A DNA stretch of 64,000 bases from assembly GCF_016714285.1 (NCBI RefSeq), contig NZ_JADJNN010000020.1:115175-179174 (forward strand), read 5' to 3'. The translations under genes were made by a program, and so were the position numbers. Below the pieces are notes generated by a model. The model was given only the letters and a program-made list of their open reading frames with translations, did no database searches and was not told the DNA's origin. This DNA is from Nannocystis sp. (GTDB taxonomy: Bacteria; Myxococcota_A; Polyangia; Nannocystales; Nannocystaceae). Positions 8,388 to 16,536 of this stretch are shown in pieces (the stretch's first letter is position 1; every line of letters begins with the position of its first letter).

Positions 8388-9221
8388 ATGGTTGAAGTCG
8401 ACGTCTTCTGGGCCTACGCGATCGGCGGCAGCTGTGCCGCCGCCGCCGGTCGTCCGCTCGCCAGCGCCAGCGCGCCGCTCGACACCCCCCACTTCACCCG
8501 CACCCTGCTGCTCCTCGCGCTCGTGTGGGCCCCCACCGGCCTGCTGCTGCTCCTGCGCCACCCGTCGTGGGAGACCATGCAGGTCGCCGACAACTTCGCC
8601 GCGATCCCTCCCTGGCTCACCCTCGGCTTCGGCCTCACCAACGTCACCCAGGGCATCGTCGGCTTCCTCGTCGGCGCCCGCCTGCTCGCCCACGGCCGCA
8701 GCTACGCCGCTCACATCAGCTGGCTGCTCGGCTACTTCGCGATGTTCTTCGTCCTCCTTTACGGCTGGGACGGCCGCGGCTACGACCGCTTCCTCTACGA
8801 CCGCGACATGTTCGGCGGCGTCGCCTGGACCCCTGGCGCCGGCTTGCAGCCCAGGGCCGGCGTCCACTTCCTCACCAGCAGCGTCGCCCGCACCCTCTAC
8901 CTCGACGGCGTCTACCTGCTGCCCCCCCTGCTCTACCTGATCGGCCGCTGGCACCGCGAAGACGCCCGCCGCAGCAACAACCCCCAGGCCGCGCGATCGA
9001 TCGTCGACTGGGCCGGCCTCCACCTCGGCCTCATCTTCGGCGTGGCCCTCGGCGCCGCCGGCTTCACCGCCCTCGTCACCCACCAGCTGTTCACCGTCAC
9101 CGGCGACCACCTCATCGCCATCACCATCGCCGTCCCGCTCAGCCTCACCGTCCTGTGGCAGGGCCTGCTCGCCCCCGGCCGCCCGCTGCAGCGCCGCCTC
9201 GCCCGAACCCTCGGCCTCTAG
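8388..9221 (+). CDS. Integral membrane protein of unknown function, about 7 TM segments
   Basis: A 277-residue hydrophobic protein. Likely membrane helices are at about residues 35-55 (TLLLLALVWAPTGLLLLL), 68-92, 103-121, 165-181, 208-230 and 240-260, plus a weaker N-terminal one. Between helices 4 and 5 a hydrophilic loop reads YGWDGRGYDRFLYDRDMFGG. The ATG at 8388 was chosen over an in-frame GTG at 8352 that falls next to the terminator. No family was recognised. It stands alone upstream of the TetR gene, and whether that regulator controls it cannot be told. Confidence 0.75.
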   Translation: MVEVDVFWAYAIGGSCAAAAGRPLASASAPLDTPHFTRTLLLLALVWAPTGLLLLLRHPSWETMQVADNFAAIPPWLTLGFGLTNVTQGIVGFLVGARLLAHGRSYAAHISWLLGYFAMFFVLLYGWDGRGYDRFLYDRDMFGGVAWTPGAGLQPRAGVHFLTSSVARTLYLDGVYLLPPLLYLIGRWHREDARRSNNPQAARSIVDWAGLHLGLIFGVALGAAGFTALVTHQLFTVTGDHLIAITIAVPLSLTVLWQGLLAPGRPLQRRLARTLGL

Positions 9222-9261
9222 CGCAGGACCACCGTGGTCGGCCCCGCGCACGCCGATCTGC

Positions 9262-9327
9262 TTGACCATTCAGTCCAAATTTATCTTGACCACTCGGTCC
9301 GGTAAGCCTATCTTGACTGCATGGTCC
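9262..9327 (+). promoter_or_regulatory. Three GACC-N4/5-GGTC operator-like repeats upstream of tetR gene
   Basis: TTGACCATTCAGTCC (9262), TTGACCACTCGGTCC (9286) and TTGACTGCATGGTCC (9313) are three near-copies of a partial palindrome, 24 and 27 bp apart, the last two each preceded by TATC. They lie 48-113 bp before the regulator's ATG. TTGACC also resembles a -35 box. Autoregulation by the TetR protein is an inference from position. Confidence 0.65.
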
Positions 9328-9374
9328 AAAACATCTACGTTCAACCCGCCTGCTACCGGCGGCCAAGGTTCATC

Positions 9375-9956
9375 ATGGCTCGCACCAAGGAGTTCGATCC
9401 AGACGAGGCCCTCGACCGCGCGCTCGACATCTTCTGGCGCCGCGGCTACGAGGGCACCTCCCTGCGCGACCTGCTCGAGGGCATGGACATCTCGCGCCAG
9501 AGCCTCTACGACACCTTCGGCGACAAGCGCTCGCTGTTCCTGAAGGTGCTCGCGCGCTACGAGGCCCTCGCCATGGAGGGCCTGGTCCAGCTGCTCGAGG
9601 GTCGCAACACCGTCGCCGCGATCCGCGGCTTCGCCGAGTACTTCCTGCACGAGGTCGTGCTCGACAGCGATCGCGGGTCGTGCCTGATGGCGAGCACCGC
9701 GATCGAGGTCGGTCGCGCCGACCTCGAGATCCAGGCCGTCGTGAAGACCTACTTCGGGCGCATCGAGACCGCCATCCACGCGGTCCTCGCCGGCGCCATG
9801 GAGGCCGGCCAGATCGACGCGGGCCGCGACCTGCGAGCGATCGCCCGCCACCTCGTCAACGCGATCTACGGCCTCGGCATCATGGGCCGGGCCGGCAGCT
9901 CGCGTCCGGTGCTGCGCCAGATGTTGAACGTCGCCCTCTCCGTGCTCGAGCGCTAG
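9375..9956 (+). CDS. TetR/AcrR-family transcriptional regulator
   Basis: A 193-residue DNA-binding repressor. The N-terminal helix-turn-helix domain reads ALDIFWRRGYEGTSLRDLLE, then MDISRQSLYDTFGDKRSLFL (about residues 14-56). An all-helical ligand-binding domain follows, with TSRPVLRQ-like C-terminal helices. The ATG at 9375 follows AAGG at 9365. The ligand is unknown. Three operator-like repeats lie just upstream. The flanking genes (a 7-TM protein upstream and an MglA-like GTPase 76 bp downstream) are both on the same strand, so its target may be itself or a distant gene. Confidence 0.92.
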   Translation: MARTKEFDPDEALDRALDIFWRRGYEGTSLRDLLEGMDISRQSLYDTFGDKRSLFLKVLARYEALAMEGLVQLLEGRNTVAAIRGFAEYFLHEVVLDSDRGSCLMASTAIEVGRADLEIQAVVKTYFGRIETAIHAVLAGAMEAGQIDAGRDLRAIARHLVNAIYGLGIMGRAGSSRPVLRQMLNVALSVLER

Positions 9957-10032
9957 ATAGCCACCGCTCGGGACAGTGACAGTCCAGTGATCGTGACAGC
10001 GGCCCGCGCACGCGCGGCCAGGAGGTTTCGCC

Positions 10033-10623
10033 ATGTCCTTCGTGAACTACGCGGCGCGGGAGATCACGCTCAAGCTCGTCTATTACGGCCCCGGTCTCAG
10101 CGGCAAGACCACCAACGTGCGCCACCTTCACGGCGGCACCGCCGAGGATCGCCGCGGTCGACTCATCGAGCTCGCCACCGACGAGGAGCGCACCCTCATG
10201 TTCGACTTTGCCCCGCTGACGGTCGGCCAGATCCACGGCTTCGCCCTCCGCTTCCACGTCTACAGCGTGCCTGGCCAGATCTTCTACGCCGCCACCCGCC
10301 GCCTCATCGTCCGCGGCGCCGACGCGATCATCTTCGTCGCCGACTCGCAGGAGCCCCGCCTCGAGGCCAACGTCATCTCCCTCGAGCACCTCGAGAGCGA
10401 CCTGCGCGAGCACTTCGGCCACCCCGACGCCGTGCCCTGCGTGATGCAGTACAACAAGCGCGACCACCCGGAGGCCGTGCCGCTGCCCCAGCTCCAGCGC
10501 ACCCTGAACCCGCGCCACTGGCCCGAGTTCGAGGCGATCGCCGCCCGCGGCTTCGGGGTGCAGACCACCAGCCGCGCCGCGATCAAGCTGGCCCTGCGCA
10601 GCACCCAGCGCGAGCTCGGGTGA
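10033..10623 (+). CDS. MglA-like Ras-type GTPase
   Basis: A 196-residue small GTPase of the bacterial MglA family, which in Myxococcus sets cell polarity for motility. The start MSFVNYAAREITLKLVYYG closely follows MglA N-termini. The P-loop is GPGLSGKTTN (residues 19-28), the switch II region is VYSVPGQIFYAATRRLI, and the base-specificity motif is NKRD (141-144). An AGGAGG Shine-Dalgarno lies 8 nt before the ATG. No MglB (roadblock) partner is adjacent, so this may be a paralogue with another role. The leader 9970-10012 repeats GTGACAG/GGGACAG three times. Confidence 0.9.
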   Translation: MSFVNYAAREITLKLVYYGPGLSGKTTNVRHLHGGTAEDRRGRLIELATDEERTLMFDFAPLTVGQIHGFALRFHVYSVPGQIFYAATRRLIVRGADAIIFVADSQEPRLEANVISLEHLESDLREHFGHPDAVPCVMQYNKRDHPEAVPLPQLQRTLNPRHWPEFEAIAARGFGVQTTSRAAIKLALRSTQRELG

Positions 10624-10632
10624 GCCGTTACC

Positions 10633-10708
10633 GCTGCATCAGCGGCGGGAGCTCGCCGCACGAGCCAAGGCACCATCACGGCTGCATCAACGGCGGGAGC
10701 TCGCCGCA
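10633..10708. repeat. 28-bp direct repeat duplicating the 3' end of the minus-strand gene
   Basis: The 28-bp units at 10633-10660 and 10681-10708 differ at one base and start 48 bp apart. The second encodes the last residues (CGELPPLMQP) of the minus-strand protein; the first repeats the same codons beyond its stop. This suggests a local tandem duplication. Confidence 0.75.
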
Positions 10709-12184
10709 GAACAGCTCCTCCTCGTAGAAGTAGCCGAGGAAGCGCAGCCCGACCCCGGGCGCGCCGACCACCGCCGCAATCGGCGTCGCCGCGTGACCCG
10801 AGCGGCACAGGCTGCGGCTCAGCACGAACTCCCGCAGCGCCCGCGCGTCGGCCACGATCTCCGCGTTGTGCGAGCCGGCGCCCGCCTCGAAGCGCGCCAG
10901 CTCGCGGCTCGGCCCCAACCCCGGGACCACCAGCGCCGCGTCGCGCAGCTGCCAGCGACCCGCGCCCGCGTCGCGCTCGTCGCTCGCCAGCGCCGTGCCG
11001 ATGCGCACCAGTCGCGCCCGGGCCTGCTCGAGGTCCGCCGCCGCGAAGCGACGACGTCGCGGCGTACAGATGTCCTCGAGCGCCGCGTGCACCTCGGTGA
11101 GCGCGCCGAGGCGGTCGGCGAGCACCGTCCACTCGCGGTCCAGCGCCTCGCTCGCGGCCTCCGCCGCCGCCTGCCCGAGGCGACGGATCTCCGCCTGGTA
11201 GTCGCGCCCGACCAGCGCCGGGCAGTGCTCGCCCGCGGCCACGCCCGACTCCGGCGCGGCGATCCTCGCCCCGCCGACCAGCACCAGCCGCGGCGCCTCC
11301 GGGCACGCCGCGATCGCCTGCCCGCACTTCTCGTACCGCCGCAGCTGCTCGCGGTACGCCACACCGCACGCGTGCCGCGCGAAGCTCTCGTCGTCCGTAG
11401 AGTCGGCGCGCGACCGGACCTGCCCATACTCCGCCAGCTCGGCCACGAAGCCCGGCACGAAGGCCCGCAGCTGCTCGCGGTACGCCGACCACAGCAGCGC
11501 GTCCGCGTGGTCGAGGAACGGCCCGAGCTGCGCCAGCGCCAGCTCCTGACCCGCCGCCAGCGCCTGCATCACCGGCTCACAGCTGCCCACGCTGACCGCC
11601 GGCAGCGCCTGCCACGCCTCGAGCTCGACCACCGCGTCGTCGAGCCCGAACACCGCGCTCTCCTGTCCCTTGAGCCAGGTCGACGCCCCCGCCGGCAAGC
11701 CGTAGCGCGGCCGACCCTCGGGGCCGATGCTGCGCCCCGGCGTCCGCAGCTCGCCGCGGTCCTCCGCGCCTGGCCCCTGCAGCTCGACGAGCGCCGCCTG
11801 ACGGTGCCCGAGCACGCGGGTGTGAGGGCTGAGCGCGGCGACCAGGCCCGCCCCACGCTGCGCCCACGCGTCGCCCGCGAGGCGCGGTCCGAGCAACAGC
11901 GTGACCGCGCCCGCCTCGGCCAGCGCCGCCCCGAGGGCCGCGGGATCTCCGGCGGTGAGGCTCGGCGGGGTCCACGGCACTGCCAGCCCCGGAAAACCGA
12001 GCCCCGCCTGCGGCGGCGGAGGTCCTTGCTCGCGGCGCAGCGCCGTCGACCCGAGCGCCGGCGTGGCCGTCAGCGGCGCCTGCTTCGGCCCGCAGGTCAG
12101 GGCCGCCGCGCACAGACCGAGGCCCGCCCCGACCACCGCTTTCCGGGCGATCGACTGCGGAGGCCAGCTGCGCTGCGAGGTCAC
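10676..12184 (-). CDS. Exported hypothetical protein, about 500 aa
   Basis: Starts at GTG 12184 (VTSQRSWPPQ). A twin-basic N-terminus and hydrophobic stretch (KAVVGAGLGLCAAALTC, Cys31) indicate a signal peptide, possibly a weak lipobox. The mature part is Ala/Leu/Glu-rich and helical. It has scattered Cys residues, an RRYEKCGQAIAACPEAPRLVLVGG segment and a closing FLGYFYEEELFCGEL. No family was recognised. A TAGGAT hexamer 9 nt before the GTG, without a Shine-Dalgarno, suggests leaderless transcription. It is convergent with the MglA-like gene, 53 bp apart. Confidence 0.75.
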   Translation of the reverse strand: MTSQRSWPPQSIARKAVVGAGLGLCAAALTCGPKQAPLTATPALGSTALRREQGPPPPQAGLGFPGLAVPWTPPSLTAGDPAALGAALAEAGAVTLLLGPRLAGDAWAQRGAGLVAALSPHTRVLGHRQAALVELQGPGAEDRGELRTPGRSIGPEGRPRYGLPAGASTWLKGQESAVFGLDDAVVELEAWQALPAVSVGSCEPVMQALAAGQELALAQLGPFLDHADALLWSAYREQLRAFVPGFVAELAEYGQVRSRADSTDDESFARHACGVAYREQLRRYEKCGQAIAACPEAPRLVLVGGARIAAPESGVAAGEHCPALVGRDYQAEIRRLGQAAAEAASEALDREWTVLADRLGALTEVHAALEDICTPRRRRFAAADLEQARARLVRIGTALASDERDAGAGRWQLRDAALVVPGLGPSRELARFEAGAGSHNAEIVADARALREFVLSRSLCRSGHAATPIAAVVGAPGVGLRFLGYFYEEELFCGELPPLMQP

Positions 12185-12193
12185 GCCTTCGCC

Positions 12194-12199
12194 ATCCTA
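12194..12199 (-). promoter_or_regulatory. Putative -10 hexamer TAGGAT
   Basis: Minus-strand TAGGAT is followed by 9 nt and then the GTG start at 12184, with no Shine-Dalgarno between. Confidence 0.3.
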
Positions 12200-12282
12200 C
12201 GGCCGCCGCCACCCTCCTGGGGTGATCCAAAGCACCCGCCGACCCCGGCCCCGCGCACCCCTGGTCGCGGCGAGGGGACGTG

Positions 12283-12288
12283 TATACT
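12283..12288 (+). promoter_or_regulatory. Strong -10-like TATACT directly before the CFI-box protein gene
   Basis: TATACT is separated from the ATG at 12295 by only 6 nt (GGCGAA). In a genome this GC-rich the hexamer stands out. The spacing predicts a transcript whose first base is at or next to the start codon. Confidence 0.5.
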
Positions 12289-12294
12289 GGCGAA

Positions 12295-14094
12295 ATGTCG
12301 CGCTCCTTGAGCCTACAGCGCCTCGCTGGCGCCCTCGTCCTCGGCACCATCAGCGCGGGCCTCTACGGCGGCGACGCCCGGGCTGCCGGCGGCGACCTCC
12401 TGATCGAGCTCCACTACAAGCCGGTCCCCAGGGTCCAGATGGCGATCTGGCTCGAGGACAAGGACGGCAAGTGGGTCCAGGACATCCTCGTCACCCAGGC
12501 CACCGGCAAGCTCGGCATCGGCAACCGCCCCGGCGTGTGGAACTTCGTCTCGAGCTGGCGCGCCCCCTACGGCCCGCGCCCCTCGGTCCTCCCGATCTGG
12601 GCCCACCGCCGCGGCAAGACCTACCCGAAGCTCATCTTCTTCGACAAGGACCCGGCCGACACCGAGTCGCTCGGCTGGCACGAGAACACCAGCTCCGCCG
12701 AGAACTACTACTGTCGCCCGCTCACCGAGGCCGAGAACAAGACCATCTCCGTCGACACCATGACCTGCCCCTCGCCCGCGGTGTTCCAGACCGACAAGGG
12801 CGCCTTCGACGGCAAGGCCACCAGCTACTACCCGCCGCGCAACGACCTGCTCGAGTTCGAGAAGAACTCCGACTCGCCCGAGGCGATGACCTACGCCGCC
12901 CTCAACGACCTCGACGCCGTCACTGAGGCCACCCCGGACGGCAACAAGCCCGAGTACGTCACCGCCATGGTCCCCGCCGAGCTCGCCGCGAACGGCCCGC
13001 TCACCGCCTGGATCGAGGTCAGCCTCGAGCACGACGAGAACCCCAGCTACGACTACGACCGCGAGAAGGACCACTACGTCGACCCCCGCCTCGACAACTA
13101 CGGCGTCGAGTACCTCGGCCAGCCCTCCGTCACCTACAAGCTCTCGTTCGACCCGCGCACCAAGGGCTTCACGGGCAGCTCCAAGTACGCCGGCTACGGC
13201 GACTGGAACGGCGCCACCGGCACGCTCCATCCGCCCGACAAGACCATCAGCAGCAAGGGAGGCAGCGGCGCCGACCGCCTCCTGCAGTACAGCCTCAACG
13301 GCGAGACCTTCCGCTTCGGCGTCTACGCCTACGGCGACGGCGAGCCCGTCGACCCCACCGACAGCGACACCGGCAGCGACACCGGCAGCGACACCGGCAG
13401 CAGCGACAGCGGCGTCGACACCGGCGCTGACACTGGCGACGACGGCGGCTGGGGTCACTGCGACATCCACAGCCTGCCCGCGATCACCGACCTCAAGCTC
13501 GAGGGCCTGAGCTTCGACAAGGTCCGCGTCCACTACACCGTCCCCGCCCAGGCCGACCCCGAGTTCGCGGTCGCCAAGCTCAGCGTCCACCTCCTCACCG
13601 GCGAGCAGCCCCTCACCCCCGAGCGCCTCGACGCCGCCCACCTCCCGCCCTTCACCGTCGTCTCGGACGACGGCCCCGGCACGCCCTCCACCCTCGACGT
13701 CGAGCAGCTGTGGGGCAACTACACCTACCAGATCGGCCTCACCTACGAGGACAAGTGCGGCAACACCAGCGCCCTAGCGACCGCCGCCATCACCACCGAG
13801 GCCCAGAAGTTCCAGCAGGTCGAGGGCTTCTGCTTCATCGCCACCGCCGCCTACGGCGCCCCCTGGGTCGCCCAGGTCCAGGCCCTGCGCTGGTTCCGTG
13901 ACGCCTACCTCAAGTCCTCACCGATCGGCCGCGACCTGGTCCGCTTCTACTACACCTACAGCCCCCCGCTCGCCCGCGTCGTCCACCACCAGCCGGTCCT
14001 GCGCGGCATGGTCCGCGTCGTCCTCCAGCCGGTCGCCGACCTCGCCCGCAAGACCACCGCCAGCCTCCCGGCGCCCGCCCGCGGCCCGGGCTGA
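12295..14094 (+). CDS. Secreted protein with CFI-box C-terminal domain
   Basis: A 599-residue exported protein. It has a signal peptide (residues 1-36, ending GGDARAA). A large domain (40-350) contains FFDKDPADTESLGWHENTSS and YYCRPL. A Ser/Asp/Thr/Gly linker is made of (SDTG)n repeats (about 356-382, from 13362). A beta-rich domain resembles a fibronectin-type fold (ITDLKLEGLSFDKVRVHYTV to YTYQIGLTYEDKCGN). The C-terminal module starts CFIATAAYGAPW (Cys513) and continues VQALRWFRDAYLKSSPIGR and FYYTYSPPLARVV, as in the CFI-box-CTERM family, a presumed sorting or anchoring tail. The ATG at 12295 was preferred to an in-frame GTG at 12280 because of the -10 box between them. Confidence 0.85.
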   Translation: MSRSLSLQRLAGALVLGTISAGLYGGDARAAGGDLLIELHYKPVPRVQMAIWLEDKDGKWVQDILVTQATGKLGIGNRPGVWNFVSSWRAPYGPRPSVLPIWAHRRGKTYPKLIFFDKDPADTESLGWHENTSSAENYYCRPLTEAENKTISVDTMTCPSPAVFQTDKGAFDGKATSYYPPRNDLLEFEKNSDSPEAMTYAALNDLDAVTEATPDGNKPEYVTAMVPAELAANGPLTAWIEVSLEHDENPSYDYDREKDHYVDPRLDNYGVEYLGQPSVTYKLSFDPRTKGFTGSSKYAGYGDWNGATGTLHPPDKTISSKGGSGADRLLQYSLNGETFRFGVYAYGDGEPVDPTDSDTGSDTGSDTGSSDSGVDTGADTGDDGGWGHCDIHSLPAITDLKLEGLSFDKVRVHYTVPAQADPEFAVAKLSVHLLTGEQPLTPERLDAAHLPPFTVVSDDGPGTPSTLDVEQLWGNYTYQIGLTYEDKCGNTSALATAAITTEAQKFQQVEGFCFIATAAYGAPWVAQVQALRWFRDAYLKSSPIGRDLVRFYYTYSPPLARVVHHQPVLRGMVRVVLQPVADLARKTTASLPAPARGPG

Positions 14095-14108
14095 GCGGCA
14101 CCCGGCGC

Positions 14109-14729
14109 ATGGCTGAGCCCGCCCTCCTTACTGGCCGCCTCACTGGCCGCCTCACTGGCCTCCTCACTGGCCTCCTCGCCGTCGCCCCCCCGGCCGGCGC
14201 CGCTGTCTCGCAGGACATGTCCCACAGGACAGGCGCCGTGACCCCGCAGCCCGCCACGACCAACCCTGGGCCCAGCGCCCCCGGACCGGACCCACGCTCG
14301 CTCGCCGCCGACCACCCCGCCGCGATGAGCGGCCCCGAGGCGCCGCCCCCTGCGCTCGATCCACCTCCGGCCCCGACTGTCGAGGGCCCCGCGCCCGCCC
14401 CCACACCGACCGCCACGCACGACGCGCCCGCGGGCCCCTGTCACGGCTCGCGGCCGTGCAAGCGGCTGCTCGTGCTCGGCTCGCTGAGCGGCGTGCTCGG
14501 GGTCGCCACCGTGATCGCCGGCGCCGTCCTGGCGGCGCGCCCGATCGTCGTCGACCCCGACGACCCGACCATGGCGATCACCTACCGCCCCGCCGGCACC
14601 GCCGCCCTCACGATCGGCATCGGCGTACTCACCACCGGCCTGCTCACCACCCTCGCGGCCGTCCGCGCCAGCCGTCAGGCCCGGCGCGCCGCCACGGCGC
14701 TGCGCCGCGACCCTCGCCCCGCGCTGTAG
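14109..14729 (+). CDS. Pro-rich exported protein with two C-terminal membrane helices
   Basis: A 206-residue product. The N-terminal hydrophobic region is encoded by four 12-bp tandem repeats (LTGRLTGRLTGLLTGLLAV) and looks like a signal peptide. A disordered Pro/Ala/Thr-rich stretch (40-110) includes two copies of the dispersed palindrome (14203-14234). Near the C-terminus two membrane helices (LLVLGSLSGVLGVATVIAGAVL and ALTIGIGVLTTGLLTTLAAV) are followed by a basic tail. No family was recognised. It starts 15 bp after the CFI-box gene and is probably in the same transcript. Confidence 0.65.
   Translation: MAEPALLTGRLTGRLTGLLTGLLAVAPPAGAAVSQDMSHRTGAVTPQPATTNPGPSAPGPDPRSLAADHPAAMSGPEAPPPALDPPPAPTVEGPAPAPTPTATHDAPAGPCHGSRPCKRLLVLGSLSGVLGVATVIAGAVLAARPIVVDPDDPTMAITYRPAGTAALTIGIGVLTTGLLTTLAAVRASRQARRAATALRRDPRPAL
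14131..14178. repeat. Four 12-bp tandem repeats in a signal-peptide region
   Basis: CTGGCCGCCTCA x2, then CTGGCCTCCTCA and CTGGCCTCCTCG, in frame, encoding LTGR/LTGL units. Confidence 0.85.
14203..14234. repeat. Two overlapping copies of the CCTGTCC/GGACAGG palindrome
   Basis: CTGTCTCGCAGGACA (14203) runs into TGTCCCACAGGACAGG (14219) through a GGACATGTCC palindrome. They encode VSQDMSHRTGA in the Pro-rich exported protein. Confidence 0.75.
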
Positions 14730-14751
14730 CGCCGACCGCCCGCGGCGTGCG

Positions 14752-15063
14752 ATGCTCCCGCGCGTGATCGCTGCGCACGCGCGGGCCCGCGGCCGCTCCG
14801 TCGGTTGCCTCGCCCTCCTCGGCCTCGCCCTCGGCCTCGCCTGCCACATCTCCAACGAGGACCACTGCGTGCACAAGGCGATCGAGAGCGACGCCTGGTG
14901 CGCCGCGCAGAGCCCCGCGCGCCCGTTCTGTTCGCCCTGCGAGGCCCAAGGCCACGGCTGCGTCGCGGTCGCGCCCGACCCCGAGGTCTGCCCGGCCTAC
15001 AGCCCCGACGGCGACACCGACAGCACCAGCACCGGCGACACCGACACCAGCACCAGCGCGTGA
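14752..15063 (+). CDS. Small Cys-rich lipoprotein
   Basis: A 103-residue product with a long basic N-region and a lipobox LALGLAC (Cys31). The domain after it has Cys residues in HCVHKAIESDAWCAAQS and FCSPCEAQGHGC. A Thr/Ser/Asp/Gly tail (DTDSTSTGDTDTSTS) ends the protein. It is a probable surface lipoprotein of unknown role. The ATG at 14752 or a GTG at 14764 could be the start. Confidence 0.65.
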   Translation: MLPRVIAAHARARGRSVGCLALLGLALGLACHISNEDHCVHKAIESDAWCAAQSPARPFCSPCEAQGHGCVAVAPDPEVCPAYSPDGDTDSTSTGDTDTSTSA

Positions 15064-15073
15064 GCCCGCCGCC

Positions 15074-16024
15074 TCAGTGCAGCGGCGTCGACAGCACCCG
15101 CGCCCCCGGCCCGACCTGATCGACGTGGCCCTTGCCCGGCACGCCGATCAGCGAGAAGCACTCCTCGAGGATCAGCAGCAGCGCCTCGGCGCGGCTGGCC
15201 GAGGCCGCCAGCGCGAAGGTCGTCGGACCCGAGCCGCTGATGCTGCACGCCAGCGCCCCCGCCTCCTGGGCCGCCGCCTTGGCGTCGAGAAAGCCGGGGA
15301 TCAGCTGGGCCCGCACCGGCTCGACGATGTCGTCGACGATCGCCTCGCCGAGCAGCGCCAGGTCGCCCTCGTGCAGCGCGTGGACCAGCAGCCCGAGCCG
15401 CGCCGCCTGCTGCACCGTCGCCGCCAGCGGCACCATCGCCGGCAGCACCCGCCGCGCGTCGGCCGTGTTCACCTGACAGCCCGGCGTGTACACGGCGATC
15501 CACAGGTCCTTCGGCACCGGCAGGTTGATCACCCGCAGCGGCTCCACGCAGGTCACCAACACGATGCCCCCGAGCAGCGCCGGCGCCACGTTGTCCGGAT
15601 GCGCCGCGCCGCAGGCCACCAGCTCGCCCTCGCGGGCCAGGTCGACCATCTGCGTCGGCGCCAGCCCGAGCCCGAGCGCCGCGTCGGCGGCCACCAGCGC
15701 CGCGCAGGCGCTCGCCCCCGACGACCCGAGCCCGCTCCCGAGCGGCAGCCCCTTGTGCAGCTCCAACTCGATCCCCGCCTCCGGCGCGTAGCGGCGCAGC
15801 AGCGCCGCCACGGCCACGCCGGCAGTGTTGCGCTCCGCCTCGCGCGGCAGCTTCCCGCCGTCCCCCTCGACGCTGACGATCTTCACACCTGACCGTTCGG
15901 ACAGGCGCGCCCGCACACGATCCCCCGGCCCACGCAAGGCCAGACCCAGACAGTCGAAGCCCGGGCCGAGGTTCGAGACAGTGGCGGGCGCGAAGGCTTC
16001 GATCCAGGGGCGTGGGCGGGCCAT
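15074..16024 (-). CDS. thrB: Homoserine kinase
   Basis: Phosphorylates L-homoserine in threonine synthesis (GHMP kinase superfamily, cytoplasmic). The 316-residue product starts MARPRPWIEAFAPATVSNLGPGFDCLG. It contains the glycine-rich ATP loop LPLGSGLGSSGASACAAL and the C-terminal SISGSGPTTFAL motif, and HPDNVAPALLGG is also typical of ThrB. The ATG at 16024 is preferred to upstream in-frame codons reaching 16066. A perfect CCTGTCC-type palindrome (15888-15905) encodes LSERSG in a surface loop near residue 42. No other threonine gene is adjacent. Confidence 0.95.
   Translation of the reverse strand: MARPRPWIEAFAPATVSNLGPGFDCLGLALRGPGDRVRARLSERSGVKIVSVEGDGGKLPREAERNTAGVAVAALLRRYAPEAGIELELHKGLPLGSGLGSSGASACAALVAADAALGLGLAPTQMVDLAREGELVACGAAHPDNVAPALLGGIVLVTCVEPLRVINLPVPKDLWIAVYTPGCQVNTADARRVLPAMVPLAATVQQAARLGLLVHALHEGDLALLGEAIVDDIVEPVRAQLIPGFLDAKAAAQEAGALACSISGSGPTTFALAASASRAEALLLILEECFSLIGVPGKGHVDQVGPGARVLSTPLH
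15888..15905. repeat. CCTGTCC/GGACAGG palindrome inside thrB
   Basis: CCTGACCGTTCGGACAGG, one mismatch from a perfect 18-bp palindrome; in frame, encoding LSERSG on the minus strand. Confidence 0.75.
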
Positions 16025-16179
16025 GGCAGTCCTCGCACTTTGGACCCCCCCCGCCGCCGCTCGCAAGCGTCACGCCGCGATTTCTCGCCGACCAGAAAGC
16101 CCACAAGCTCGTGCGCCACCCGGGCCGACCCCTCGTCCCGGGAACAGGCCCCCACGGCGCCCACGAAAGGCCCCACATC

Positions 16180-16536
16180 ATGACGCTACGCATCCTCCTC
16201 GCCCTCGCCATCCTCGCGCCCCTCCCCGCCTGTGATCCCGAGCTCGCCGACAACGCCGACACCGCCCGGCTCGCCGACCTCGACGCCGACCTCGACGCCG
16301 GCCTCAACCTCGACGCCGACCCGATCGGCCACCCCGACGAGCTCGCCCCCAGCTGCGAGGTCGCCTGCCTCGAGCGAAGCGTCCGCCGCTGCAACGGCGA
16401 CTCGATGGGTCACTGCCAGGACACCGCCGTGATCGACGACGTGCTCGCCTGCCTCGTCGACGAGTGCGGCGTCACCGACGCAGAGCTCGCGGGGCCCAGC
16501 CTCAGCGCCGCAGCGCGTCCTCGATCCACCCGGTGA
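16180..16536 (+). CDS. Small lipoprotein with acidic repeat linker
   Basis: A 118-residue product with a lipobox APLPAC (Cys18), an Asp/Leu/Ala repeat (LADLDADLDAGLNLDAD) and a Cys-rich C-terminal part (CEVACLERSVRRC...HCQ...CLVDECG). Its last 35 bp overlap the 3' end of the convergent DsbA-like gene, so the final residues (PSLSAAARPRSTR) may be an overrun if a base is missing. Function is unknown. Confidence 0.6.
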   Translation: MTLRILLALAILAPLPACDPELADNADTARLADLDADLDAGLNLDADPIGHPDELAPSCEVACLERSVRRCNGDSMGHCQDTAVIDDVLACLVDECGVTDAELAGPSLSAAARPRSTR

